64,000 nucleotides of DNA from the NCBI GenBank assembly GCA_016786845.1, contig JAEUVB010000023.1, positions 186,001-250,000 on the forward strand, given 5' to 3'. Source of the stretch: Chitinophagaceae bacterium. GTDB lineage: Bacteria; Bacteroidota; Bacteroidia; Chitinophagales; Chitinophagaceae. Position 1 is the first letter of the stretch. Each line of letters begins with the position of its first letter. Positions 8,705 through 17,658 of this stretch are shown one piece after another. The notes under the pieces are model-generated. The model made no database searches, was not told the origin of the DNA, and worked only from the letters and a program-made list of their open reading frames with translations. The position numbers were made by a program, and so were the translations under genes.

Positions 8705-9229
8705 ATGAAACGTTTACTATTGAGTTTGTTTTTCCTCGCACTTGCCTTTTCGGGCATTGCTCAAAAGAAAGGGGAGAAAATTGAGAGCCTGAAAATTGCA
8801 TTTATTTCCGGCCAGCTTAATCTGGACCCCGGTACAGCCGAAAAATTTTGGCCGGTCTATAATCAATATCAAGATGAACTGATGAACCTGGTTCGCGAAC
8901 GCCGTTCTCTGAATCGTGATGACCAAAGAACCGCAGATGAGATTTTAGATCAGGAACAAAAGGCTTTGGATCTCAAGCGTAAATACTCTGCTCAGTTTTT
9001 ACGAATCATCAATAATGATCAATTGAACACCCTATATCGGTCTGAAAAAGAATTCCGTCAAATGCTGATTCGCCGTCGCCAACAACAAAATGAGGCGCCT
9101 CGCGGGGGTATGAATCATTCAAACCGTCCTGAAGACAGACCGAATCGACAAATGGGAAGACCTGCAGAAAACCGGGAAGCACCACCAGTCAGCAATCCGG
9201 CCCCTCAACGTTTTGAAAGAAGGAGATAA
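8705..9229 (+). CDS. Periplasmic Spy/CpxP-like protein
   Basis: A small secreted protein. I place the start at the ATG at 8705, which gives a typical signal peptide (MKRLLLSLFFLALAFSGIAQ); an earlier in-frame ATG at 8666 lies inside the preceding gene. After the signal come helices with LNLDPGTAEKFWPVYNQYQDEL, which resembles LTXXQ/Spy-type periplasmic chaperones, followed by a long Glu/Arg-rich helix. The last 55 residues are low-complexity (Asn, Arg, Pro). It begins 10 bases after the membrane protein and is probably the last gene of the sigma-factor operon. Confidence 0.75.
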   Translation: MKRLLLSLFFLALAFSGIAQKKGEKIESLKIAFISGQLNLDPGTAEKFWPVYNQYQDELMNLVRERRSLNRDDQRTADEILDQEQKALDLKRKYSAQFLRIINNDQLNTLYRSEKEFRQMLIRRRQQQNEAPRGGMNHSNRPEDRPNRQMGRPAENREAPPVSNPAPQRFERRR

Positions 9230-9264
9230 ATTCAACAGCGCTTCTGATGATCTTAGTAGCAGCC

Positions 9265-10014
9265 TTATAAAGCAGCTATTGGGTGTTTTACATCATGATA
9301 AAACATGAACTTCCATTTTTCTTCATGACCTAAGGCAGCATACTTTTGACGGAGCTCCATACTTACCCGCCCATCGAAATCATACTTGGCAATATATCGG
9401 GTCTTGAGCTGTTTTAATTGTGGAACCACATCACCTCCAAAAAACGCCTTATCCTCTCCACTTTGAATAAGGAAACACTGATGATAGGGGCAATGCCCAC
9501 CGGAAGTATGATACTGAATAAAGCCTTGTATACTTCCTTTATCATCCAGCCATTCCACCTGTTCGGAATGGGCAAGTATATCAAAATCCTCTGTGGTATA
9601 TGAAGGGTATCCCTTTTCCAGGCCAAAATCAAATTCCTTTCGGCTCACATAATACCGGGCATTGGGGAAATTCAGTGATTTAATCCCTAATTCATTCGTA
9701 CTGCATATACCCCCTGCGTGATCCTTATGTAAGTGAGACAATACAACCATATCGATCGAAAGCGGGTCAACGCCTATTGATCTGAGATTCCCATGCAGTT
9801 GTAATTCTCCGTCTGCCTGTCTAAACCCCAGACCGGTATCGAACAAAATATGGTGTTGATGCGTTTGCACCAAAAAAGGTTGAACTTCCACCAATAAGGA
9901 TCCTGTGGGCCTCTCTTCCAGGAGATGTTTGGTCTCATCAAAAGGAACAAAAATTTTGTCATGCCCTATGGTAAATACACCTTCAGATAAGGGGGTAATT
10001 TGTAAACTCATCAT
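9265..10014 (-). CDS. MBL-fold metallo-hydrolase
   Basis: A 249-residue metallo-beta-lactamase-fold hydrolase. The metal-binding motif is SHLHKDHAGG, with His94, His96, Asp98 and His99. Further probable ligands are the His in GGHCPYH and the Asp in FFGGDVV. The closest general type is the quorum-lactonase/AttM-like or RNase Z-like hydrolase group; the substrate cannot be named. There is no signal peptide, so it is probably cytoplasmic. It starts 6 bases after rodA and is probably co-transcribed with mrdA and rodA. A second Met follows immediately, so the start may be one codon later. Confidence 0.88.
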   Translation of the reverse strand: MMSLQITPLSEGVFTIGHDKIFVPFDETKHLLEERPTGSLLVEVQPFLVQTHQHHILFDTGLGFRQADGELQLHGNLRSIGVDPLSIDMVVLSHLHKDHAGGICSTNELGIKSLNFPNARYYVSRKEFDFGLEKGYPSYTTEDFDILAHSEQVEWLDDKGSIQGFIQYHTSGGHCPYHQCFLIQSGEDKAFFGGDVVPQLKQLKTRYIAKYDFDGRVSMELRQKYAALGHEEKWKFMFYHDVKHPIAAL

Positions 10015-10020
10015 GATTGT

Positions 10021-11340
10021 TTAGCGTAATACCATTTGACGGTCCATATCGAGACGAATAAGAATAAAAATCATGATGGAAAATGTAAGAAAGGAAGTCC
10101 CGCCATAGCTCAAAAGCGGTAGTGGAATACCGATTACGGGTGCCAACCCTACGGTCATTCCTATATTGATAACCAAGTGAAAGAATAGAATTCCGGCTAC
10201 GCCGTATGCATAAATTCGACTGAATGAAGAACGTTGTCGTTCAGCAATATGGATCATGCGCATGAGGAAAGATACGTACAGTAGAATGAGCAGGGCACTT
10301 CCGAAAAACCCGAACTGTTCCCCCACCGTACAGAAAATGAAATCGGTAGTTTGCTCCGGTACCCAGTCGAATTGAGTCTGAGTTCCGTTTCCAAAACCCT
10401 TCCCAATAACACCTCCTGAAGCAATAGCTATTTTGGACTGGCTTACGTTATACTCAGAAGCATTTTGCTTTTTCTTATCCACCCCTTCACGAACATATTC
10501 ATCCGGCATTTCTTGTCCAAGCATAGTATAAATTCGCTGAACCTGATACCCTTTCAAAACCTTGGTAAAAGCAAAAGGAACGATGAGTTGAGAAAATGCC
10601 ACTCCGAACAACCAAACACCGGCAATGAGGACAATGATGCTTTTATTTCTTCTGAGTTTACGACGGGTGATGTAAAGAAATATCAAGGCCAAGGAAGAAA
10701 GAATCAAAAACAACATATTCTTAGGAATAAGCAAGGTGGCTACGGTTAGGGCCATCATTGAAAAACCTATGACTAATACAATATTGGGCAATCCCTCACG
10801 GTACATGGCAATAAAAAAGGAAAAATAGACTAAGGCAAGACCTGTTTCATTTTGAAGCAGTATGATGATCGCAGGAAAGAGTGCAAAGGAAGCACAAATA
10901 AGCCTGTGTTTCATGGTATTGAAATTCACCTCCTGAAGTGAGAGAAACTTCGCTATAGATAACGCTGTGAAAAGTTTCATCAATTCTCCCGGTTGAAATG
11001 TGAAAAATCCAAGATTCAGCCAGGAATGCGAACCCTTAACACCGACACCTAAGGGGGTTAATGCCAGTAATAAAAATAGTACCCCAATCAAATAGGCTAA
11101 GAAAGGTATGGAGGTGAAAAATTTACTATCCGTCAACAAGATCACAAAAGCAGCCGTTAAGGAAATTCCAAACCAGATCAGTTGTTTCATATAACTCTTA
11201 CCACTGAGAAAAAATCCAATATCCGTTTCTCTGTGTTCAATAGAATAAATACAAGCGATACCAATGAGCGAAATCACCATGAAAAGGATCACCATGATCC
11301 AATCGATTCTTTCAGTAAGGGTTTTAGGTTTATAGCTCAC
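10021..11340 (-). CDS. rodA: Rod-shape peptidoglycan polymerase RodA
   Basis: A SEDS-family glycosyltransferase that polymerises lipid II into glycan strands during cell elongation, paired with PBP2. The 439-residue protein has about ten membrane spans. It carries the family motifs TGLALVYFSFF and, near the C-terminus, IGIPLPLLSYGGTS. It lies 10 bases after mrdA on the same strand, the usual pairing. A charged insert near residues 265-300 (EGVDKKKQNASEYNVSQSK) fits the large extracytoplasmic loop. Confidence 0.95.
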   Translation of the reverse strand: MSYKPKTLTERIDWIMVILFMVISLIGIACIYSIEHRETDIGFFLSGKSYMKQLIWFGISLTAAFVILLTDSKFFTSIPFLAYLIGVLFLLLALTPLGVGVKGSHSWLNLGFFTFQPGELMKLFTALSIAKFLSLQEVNFNTMKHRLICASFALFPAIIILLQNETGLALVYFSFFIAMYREGLPNIVLVIGFSMMALTVATLLIPKNMLFLILSSLALIFLYITRRKLRRNKSIIVLIAGVWLFGVAFSQLIVPFAFTKVLKGYQVQRIYTMLGQEMPDEYVREGVDKKKQNASEYNVSQSKIAIASGGVIGKGFGNGTQTQFDWVPEQTTDFIFCTVGEQFGFFGSALLILLYVSFLMRMIHIAERQRSSFSRIYAYGVAGILFFHLVINIGMTVGLAPVIGIPLPLLSYGGTSFLTFSIMIFILIRLDMDRQMVLR

Positions 11341-11350
11341 GCTGAATCTC

Positions 11351-13405
11351 TTAGTTTTGTCGTTTATGTAAATAAAATTTATTGTAATAATAATGGGCCA
11401 TTAAAGAATCATCGAGTCGGCGCAGACTATCCTTTTTACGAGTCAGAATCAGCAGGCTATCTTTAGACATATTCTTAACCCTTTCTCTTTCACGCGCTTG
11501 TTGCTTCTCCAATGAGTCCAGAATAAAGGTATAATTAGGTATTATTTTGGCATCCTGCATACGCTTGACCAATGGTTTGCGTTTTTCGGAAATACTGTCC
11601 TTAAGGTATTGTTCTATCATGAGACTGGCAATAGGTCCGGCCCAGGTTGCTCCATAACCTGAATTTTCAATACATACCGCCACAGCTATACGGGGATTTC
11701 GTCGAGGAGCGAAAGCCACAAACATGGAGTGATTTTGAAGTTTGACTCGTTTACCTTGAATCATTCTTTCATTTTGTGCGGTACCTGTTTTCCCACATAC
11801 CTCTATCCCATCCATACGGGCGATCTTTCCCGTACCCATATCTACTACTGCCTGCATACCTGCGATAACATATTCAAAAGCCGAATCGGCTATATGCGCC
11901 ACCACATGCTTTTGTCTATACTTTTGGAGTTGTGCTGTATTACTGTCTCCGTCAATTGATTTCACAAAATGTGGAATATAGTAAGAACCTTTATTCGCAA
12001 TAATACACATGGCATTGGCCATTTGTAAAGGGGTTAATAATACTTCTCCCTGTCCCATACCCAAAATACTCATATTACAAGAATTCCAATTCCCGTTATA
12101 GACTCGGTTGAAATAATTCGAATCAGGAATATGGCCACCATTTTCCGAAGGAATATCAACACCAACAGGGTGTCCTAATCCAAAATCACTCATGTATTGA
12201 TACCATCGTTGTAAACCGATATGGACATTATCGTATTTAGGGGCATCGATCGCCAAACGGAAGATATGGCAGAAATAGGCATTACATGAATTGGCGATGG
12301 CCAAACCGAGATTGGCAGCATGTCCACCGCCAGAGTGGGTGCAACCAATACGTCGACCACAGGCATAATATCCTCCACCGCAGGGATATCCATAATGCGG
12401 ACCAATAACACCTTCGTCTAAAGCAACCAAAGCCGTGAGTGGCTTGAATGTAGATCCTGGCGGATACATGGCTTGAATCGGCCGATTGAATAATGGTTTG
12501 GTCGCACTATCGAGGAGGCGACTTAAATTACGACCTTTGTTTGCCCCTGTCAGCAGGGTTGGATCGAAAGAAGGACCACTGGCAAAGGCCAGAATACCTC
12601 CTGTTTGAGGGTCAATGGCTACGGCACTACCTAGCTTATTGGCCATCATGGTTTCGGTTAACTTCTGTAAATCCCCGTCTAAATATAGCTGAAGCGATTT
12701 GCCCGGCTTAGGCAATGAATCCAAGGTGCCATTTTTATAAGGACCCTGTATGCGTTGCTTCACATCTCTCAAAAGGTATTTCACACCCGGTGTACCCCGC
12801 AACACTTCTTCATACGTATTTTCAAGTCCGGTTACTCCAATGTAGTCGCCCTTCTGATAATTCGCAAACCTTTCGCTTTTCATTTGCTTCTCATTGATCT
12901 CATTGATATAACCGAAGATGCTACCACCGCAACCATGTACATAATTCCGCTCTGTATGTTCAATCAAATCAACTCCGTCAAATTCGAAAATATTTTCTTG
13001 TAAACGGGCCACAGAAATTGGAGATAAATTTCGGTAGAGCGTCAAATTTCTTTGTTGCCAACCATACTTAGTCACCATACGCTTGAAGGTCAGTCTGAAA
13101 TCCTCAGTGGTCACATTCATCAATTTGCACAACAATAATGTATCGAAATTATTTCTTACTTTTTTAGGTTCAACCACTAAATCATAGACAATACTATTAT
13201 TCATCATGACCTTACCATTACGGTCATAAATCACCCCACGGGGCGGGTAAATCTTTTTAATATAGACGGCCTGTCCGAGTGCAGAATCCTTATACCCACC
13301 AACGCCAAATACCTGTAAAAACAGGAGTCTGAGAACAATAATCAAAGGTATAGCAGCGAAAAACAGGCGGATATAATTGCTCCTGTCTTGCGTAACGTCG
13401 GCCAT
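11351..13405 (-). CDS. mrdA: Penicillin-binding protein 2 (transpeptidase)
   Basis: The transpeptidase partner of RodA in cell-wall elongation. A single membrane anchor lies at about 12-32, followed by the PBP dimerisation region and the catalytic domain. The three penicillin-binding motifs are complete: STFK at 318-321, SCN at 373-375 and KTG at 539-541. The cysteine/histidine-rich stretch CGGGYYACGRRIGCTHSGGGH region (about 342-362) could bind zinc, as known for other PBP2 proteins. The C-terminal tail of about 90 residues is highly charged. It is first in the mrdA-rodA-hydrolase run, with a TAACTTTG box just upstream. Confidence 0.95.
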   Translation of the reverse strand: MADVTQDRSNYIRLFFAAIPLIIVLRLLFLQVFGVGGYKDSALGQAVYIKKIYPPRGVIYDRNGKVMMNNSIVYDLVVEPKKVRNNFDTLLLCKLMNVTTEDFRLTFKRMVTKYGWQQRNLTLYRNLSPISVARLQENIFEFDGVDLIEHTERNYVHGCGGSIFGYINEINEKQMKSERFANYQKGDYIGVTGLENTYEEVLRGTPGVKYLLRDVKQRIQGPYKNGTLDSLPKPGKSLQLYLDGDLQKLTETMMANKLGSAVAIDPQTGGILAFASGPSFDPTLLTGANKGRNLSRLLDSATKPLFNRPIQAMYPPGSTFKPLTALVALDEGVIGPHYGYPCGGGYYACGRRIGCTHSGGGHAANLGLAIANSCNAYFCHIFRLAIDAPKYDNVHIGLQRWYQYMSDFGLGHPVGVDIPSENGGHIPDSNYFNRVYNGNWNSCNMSILGMGQGEVLLTPLQMANAMCIIANKGSYYIPHFVKSIDGDSNTAQLQKYRQKHVVAHIADSAFEYVIAGMQAVVDMGTGKIARMDGIEVCGKTGTAQNERMIQGKRVKLQNHSMFVAFAPRRNPRIAVAVCIENSGYGATWAGPIASLMIEQYLKDSISEKRKPLVKRMQDAKIIPNYTFILDSLEKQQARERERVKNMSKDSLLILTRKKDSLRRLDDSLMAHYYYNKFYLHKRQN

Positions 13406-13427
13406 GGTAATTTGTGAGAATTTGTTA

Positions 13428-13435
13428 CAAAGTTA
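13428..13435 (-). promoter_or_regulatory. Bacteroidota -7 box (TAACTTTG) for mrdA-rodA
   Basis: Read on the minus strand, TAACTTTG fits TAnnTTTG and lies 22 bases before the mrdA start codon. It is the only good match in the gap between mrdA and the divergent ogt gene on this strand. Confidence 0.55.
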
Positions 13436-13551
13436 TACGGGAATTGAAAGGATTCTAAAATAGATATACACAAGTTTTAAGAAGCTCCGTGAAAGAAAGT
13501 GACCTTTGATTCTTGAACTCATTTGTTCTGACTCTTTGTATCTTCATGATC

Positions 13552-13559
13552 TAATTTTG
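13552..13559 (+). promoter_or_regulatory. Bacteroidota -7 box (TAATTTTG) for ogt
   Basis: TAATTTTG lies 7 bases before the ogt start codon and fits TAnnTTTG. The transcript would be leaderless or nearly so if the box is used. Confidence 0.45.
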
Positions 13560-13566
13560 CCAACTT

Positions 13567-14052
13567 ATGTCTATTGAAAAATCATGTATCTCTTATTTCA
13601 ATTCACCGCTTGGCCCCATTCTATTGGAAGCAGATGACCAATTTTTATACAAAGTTAATTTTACAGAACGCATGGGGCCGATCAATGGAAAACATAAAAT
13701 ATTGAAACAGGCAACAGAACAATTCACTGAATATTTCAAGGGCACATTGCGAAATTTTGATCTTCCTTTAAAACCCATAGGCACACCTTTCCAACAAAGG
13801 GTATGGGAAGCATTAAAAACGATACCTTATGGACAAACCATGAGCTATATGCAACTTTCTGAACAATTAGGCAATACAAAAGCCATTCGTGCGGTTGCGC
13901 ATAGCAATGGACGTAACCCACTGGCCATCATAATTCCTTGTCATCGGGTTATTGGCAGCAACGGCAAACTGGTTGGTTATGCCGGCGGCTTGGACCGTAA
14001 ACGCTGGCTTTTAAATTTCGAATCCGTCAATAGCGGGCTAAGCTTGTTTTAA
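13567..14052 (+). CDS. ogt: Methylated-DNA-protein-cysteine methyltransferase Ogt
   Basis: A suicide DNA repair protein that takes the methyl group from O6-methylguanine onto its own cysteine. The 161-residue protein has the acceptor motif IPCHRV with Cys125, and the helix-turn-helix with RAVAHSNGRNP that inserts the arginine finger into DNA. It lacks an Ada regulatory domain, so it is of the Ogt/MGMT type. Its stop codon overlaps that of typA on the other strand through a shared TTAA. A second, cysteine-less relative is encoded at 19558-19902. Confidence 0.95.
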   Translation: MSIEKSCISYFNSPLGPILLEADDQFLYKVNFTERMGPINGKHKILKQATEQFTEYFKGTLRNFDLPLKPIGTPFQQRVWEALKTIPYGQTMSYMQLSEQLGNTKAIRAVAHSNGRNPLAIIIPCHRVIGSNGKLVGYAGGLDRKRWLLNFESVNSGLSLF

Positions 14053-15854
14053 ACAGCTTCCATTTGACGTTGGAATTTCTTGCGATCATCTTCATTCAGC
14101 ATGATCTTACGCATACGAATGAAATTTGGCGTCACTTCAATACACTCATCGTGCTCGATATATTCCATACACTCTTCCAATGTCATCAGGCGTTTAGGTG
14201 CAATGCGATTCGCATCATCACTGCCACTGGCACGATGATTGGTCAATTTTTTACCTTCAATGATGTTCACATTCAAATCTCCCGGTTTGATATGTTCGGC
14301 AATAATTTGACCTGCATATAATTCTTCACCCGGATCTACAAAGAATGTACCCCTATCTTGCAACTTATCTAACGAATAACCGGTAGATGCTCCGGTGAAT
14401 TTTGAAATCAATACACCGTTACTGCGTCCGGGGATTGGCCCTTTCCAAGGTTTATATTCTATGAAACGATGTGCCATAACCGCTTCACCTGCCGTATTGG
14501 TCAGCATTTGCGTACGTAATCCGATTAATCCGCGAGATGGAATTTCGAATTCCAGATGTTGCATTTCTCCTTTGGTTTCCATCACCTGTAATTCACCCTT
14601 ACGACGGGTAACCAGGTCAATCGCTTTACTGGAATATTCCATAGGCACATCAATCACCAGATTCTCATAAGGCTCACATTTTTTACCGTCAATTTCTTTG
14701 GTAATGACCTGTGGTTGACCAACAGTTAATTCATAACCTTCTCTGCGCATGGTCTCGATGAGTATCCCCAAATGGAGTATTCCGCGCCCGTAAACGAGAA
14801 AGGTATCTCCGCTGTCGGTATCCATTACATTCAGGGCAAGATTTTTTTCCATTTCCTTCATCAATCGATCACGCAAGTGACGACTGGTGACGAATTTTCC
14901 ATCTTTACCAAAGAAAGGTGAATTATTGATGCTAAACGTCATATTCATGGTAGGCTCATCCACTTTAATAAATGGAAGTGCCTCCGGATTTTCTGCATCG
15001 GCAATGGTATCACCGATATTGAAGTCTTCGATTCCGACCACTGCACAAATATCTCCTGCAGAAACCTGAGTTGCCTTCTTTTTGCCTAAAGCTTCAAAAA
15101 CATATAATTCTTTGACTTTAATTTTACGTTGTGTTCCATCTTCTGAGATCAACAATACATTTTGACCTTCATTGATGACACCACGAGCCACACGACCTAC
15201 CGCTATTCGACCTAAGAAAGATGAATAGTCTAATGAGGTAATTTGCATCTGAAGCGGACCTTCAGAAACCTTTGGTGCGGGTACATGTTCAATAATACCA
15301 TCTAGCAATGGCGTAATATCATCGCATTGAGAGTTTTCTGAGTTGAACCATCCGTTTTTACCTGAACCATAGTAGGTTGGGAAATTCAATTGTTCTTCCG
15401 TAGCATCCAAATTGAAGAACAATTCAAATACCGCATCATGAACTTCATCCGGGCGGCAATTTGGCTTATCGACCTTATTAATGACCACAATTGGCTTCAG
15501 ATTGAGTTGTAGCGCTTTTTGCAATACAAAACGCGTTTGTGGCATGGGGCCCTCAAATGCATCCACCAACAAAATGACACCGTCTGCCATTTTTAATACA
15601 CGTTCTACCTCGCCGCCGAAATCAGCATGCCCCGGAGTATCAATGACGTTAATTTTACAATCCTTATAAATAACCGAAGCATTTTTTGAAAAGATCGTAA
15701 TCCCGCGCTCACGCTCGAGATCATTACTGTCCATAATCAAATCTCCTGTATCCTGATTGCTGCGGAATACATTGGTCTGGTGAAGAATCTTGTCTACCAG
15801 GGTTGTTTTTCCGTGATCAACGTGTGCAATGATGGCGATGTTACGTATATTCAT
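14049..15854 (-). CDS. typA: Ribosome-associated GTPase TypA/BipA
   Basis: A translational GTPase of the EF-G family that binds the 70S ribosome and supports ribosome assembly and stress adaptation. The 601-residue length is normal. The G motifs are visible: AHVDHGKTT (G1), GITI (G2), DTPGHADF (G3) and NKVDKP (G4). The C-terminal domain has SRGLIGLRTQ and the family signature GSDDANRIAPKRLMTLE. It is transcribed alone toward ogt. A near-consensus TACCTTCG lies about 40 bases upstream of the start. Confidence 0.97.
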   Translation of the reverse strand: MNIRNIAIIAHVDHGKTTLVDKILHQTNVFRSNQDTGDLIMDSNDLERERGITIFSKNASVIYKDCKINVIDTPGHADFGGEVERVLKMADGVILLVDAFEGPMPQTRFVLQKALQLNLKPIVVINKVDKPNCRPDEVHDAVFELFFNLDATEEQLNFPTYYGSGKNGWFNSENSQCDDITPLLDGIIEHVPAPKVSEGPLQMQITSLDYSSFLGRIAVGRVARGVINEGQNVLLISEDGTQRKIKVKELYVFEALGKKKATQVSAGDICAVVGIEDFNIGDTIADAENPEALPFIKVDEPTMNMTFSINNSPFFGKDGKFVTSRHLRDRLMKEMEKNLALNVMDTDSGDTFLVYGRGILHLGILIETMRREGYELTVGQPQVITKEIDGKKCEPYENLVIDVPMEYSSKAIDLVTRRKGELQVMETKGEMQHLEFEIPSRGLIGLRTQMLTNTAGEAVMAHRFIEYKPWKGPIPGRSNGVLISKFTGASTGYSLDKLQDRGTFFVDPGEELYAGQIIAEHIKPGDLNVNIIEGKKLTNHRASGSDDANRIAPKRLMTLEECMEYIEHDECIEVTPNFIRMRKIMLNEDDRKKFQRQMEAV

Positions 15855-16086
15855 ACTTGTAAGTTTTTACTATGGCTTGTGCCAAAAGTCTGCGAAGGTA
15901 AGGAGAATATACTGCATCGCTGCATTTGATTGACTTTAAAGAGTTAATTTATAATTAATTACCTTTTATCAGAGCCCTTTCAGACTTAAAAAAACGACTG
16001 AGGACTAAAACATCATTTATTGGGACAATAAAAGGCATTCCAAAATAGCTATTGGACGGACCGGAATAAGTGAAAAGGCCTCCAGA

Positions 16087-17004
16087 CTACCTATTTTGTT
16101 TCTCGGAATACAGTTGTTTCCGAAGTTCCTTAGCGGTCTTAGAACTGCCATCATGGCTCCAACCCGGCGCATCTAATAAGTAGTGCAATCGATCCCTCAT
16201 TGTTGCTCCTGGTTTCATCAAGTCTTTGAAGATCTGATGCCATTCATGAAAGATAATACGAAAGGGATGATGGGGTGATTCCGGATTCTTCGTCAGTCCA
16301 TATACTACCGGTTCCGTCTCCAATTCTTCCTGAAAGGTTCCAAAAAGGCGATCCCATATAATAAGTACCATACCCATATTCTTATCCAGATAGAGGATAT
16401 TGCTGGCATGATGCACGCGATGATGGGATGGACTCACAAATACTTTTTCAAACCAATGTGGCATTTTTCTCACAAAACGGGTATGCACCAATATCCCATA
16501 GATTTGACAAAAGGCATCCATGAATAAGATATCCAGAGGTTTAAATCCCAGTAAAACGAGTGGTATAAAAAACCAAAAAGAGACGAATGGTCGAAAAACA
16601 GACGAACGGAATCCCGTGGTGAGGTTGAACTCCTGTGAGGAATGATGTGTGACATGAACTGCCCATAAAAAACGGGAATAATGTTCGCAGCGATGTTCGA
16701 TATAAAAACATAGGTCCACACCCAGGAACAGTAAAGTCCAATAAACATAAGGTTGAGTGATAGTTACCAATCCATAACTTGAAATCCAGGCCAGAATTAA
16801 GAGAATGAATCCTTTGATACTTAATCCAAGCAGGGTATTGGCTATATTGAGCCAAAAGTTCATGATGGTTTCTTTCAGGGAATAATAACGCCTGTGTTGA
16901 TATTGGCTTAAGAATACTTCGGCGGTAATTAAAACGGTATATAAAGGTAAGGATATCGCAACTACTGGATTTTCACTCAGATAAGATTCAATAGCCTTAA
17001 ACAT
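16087..17004 (-). CDS. Sterol desaturase / fatty acid hydroxylase family membrane protein
   Basis: A 305-residue multi-pass membrane protein of the di-iron fatty acid hydroxylase superfamily. The histidine clusters are present: HRCEH (HX3H), HVTHH (HX2HH) in one loop, and HHRVHH in a second. Four or more membrane segments surround them. Members hydroxylate or desaturate lipids, for example sterols, carotenoids or alkylglycerols; the substrate here is unknown. It begins 2 bases after the frr stop and is probably co-transcribed with frr. I chose the ATG at 17004. Confidence 0.87.
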   Translation of the reverse strand: MFKAIESYLSENPVVAISLPLYTVLITAEVFLSQYQHRRYYSLKETIMNFWLNIANTLLGLSIKGFILLILAWISSYGLVTITQPYVYWTLLFLGVDLCFYIEHRCEHYSRFLWAVHVTHHSSQEFNLTTGFRSSVFRPFVSFWFFIPLVLLGFKPLDILFMDAFCQIYGILVHTRFVRKMPHWFEKVFVSPSHHRVHHASNILYLDKNMGMVLIIWDRLFGTFQEELETEPVVYGLTKNPESPHHPFRIIFHEWHQIFKDLMKPGATMRDRLHYLLDAPGWSHDGSSKTAKELRKQLYSEKQNR

Positions 17005-17006
17005 AT

Positions 17007-17570
17007 TTATACAGTCAGAAGTTCTTTCTCCTTAGCGGCACAGTGATGATCAATTTCGACAATTTTCTTATCCGTCATAACCTGTATCCGTCCTTCGGCC
17101 TCTTTAGCCAAATCTTCGCTCAGTCCATCTTTTTGGAGTTTTCTCACTTGCTCCATCGCATCTCTTCGTATATTCCGAACAGCTACCTTACCATGCTCCC
17201 CTTCTGCCATCACTTTCTTGACAAACTCTTTTCTGCGCTCTTCAGTCAAGGGAGGTAAAAAAAGTTTGATAATGACACCATCATTTTGCGGAGTAATTCC
17301 AATATTGCCGGCCATAATGGAGCGCTCTATGGGTGCCAGCATATTTTTCTCCCAAGGTTGTATGGTAATGGTTCTCGCATCGACCACACTAATATTTGCA
17401 ACCTGTGCAATAGGAGTCGGCGCCCCATAATATTCTACTGTTAAACCATCCAACATCTGCGGAGATGCCTTACCTGCGCGCACTTTAAGAATTTCATCTT
17501 CCAAATGGTTAATCGCCTTAACCATATTCTCTCCTGCGTGTTTAATAATATTTTCTATTGTATCTGACAT
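17007..17570 (-). CDS. frr: Ribosome recycling factor
   Basis: Splits post-termination ribosomes together with EF-G. I place the start at the ATG at 17570 (MSDTIENIIKHAGENM), which gives the normal 187 residues; a longer frame to 17597 adds nine residues that run across the predicted promoter. Typical motifs are LRAGKASPQMLDG-like (VRAGKASPQMLDGL), PWEKNMLAPIERSI and LPPLTEERRKEFVK. A TACATTTG promoter box ends 17 bases before this start. Confidence 0.96.
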   Translation of the reverse strand: MSDTIENIIKHAGENMVKAINHLEDEILKVRAGKASPQMLDGLTVEYYGAPTPIAQVANISVVDARTITIQPWEKNMLAPIERSIMAGNIGITPQNDGVIIKLFLPPLTEERRKEFVKKVMAEGEHGKVAVRNIRRDAMEQVRKLQKDGLSEDLAKEAEGRIQVMTDKKIVEIDHHCAAKEKELLTV

Positions 17571-17586
17571 ATAAAAAATTGATTCG

Positions 17587-17594
17587 CAAATGTA
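17587..17594 (-). promoter_or_regulatory. Bacteroidota -7 box (TACATTTG) for frr
   Basis: On the minus strand TACATTTG fits TAnnTTTG. It lies 17 bases upstream of the chosen frr start and overlaps the longer reading frame, which supports the shorter start. Confidence 0.55.
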
Positions 17595-17610
17595 CAAACT
17601 ATCTGTAAAA

Positions 17611-17640
17611 AAAAAGGCTACAATTTGTAGCCTCTTTTTA
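17611..17640 (-). terminator. Rho-independent terminator after the T9SS-sorted gene
   Basis: The perfect inverted repeat AGGCTACAA / TTGTAGCCT (17615-17623 and 17625-17633) is followed on the minus strand by a run of nine or more T. It lies between the stop of the 17659-18498 gene and frr, so it separates the two units. Confidence 0.85.
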
Positions 17641-17658
17641 ATGATTCATGATTTATAA

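Noticed and set aside
14049..14052. A frameshift or misassembly at the ogt/typA junction
   Set aside because: Both proteins end with normal family C-termini, so the overlapping stops are real.
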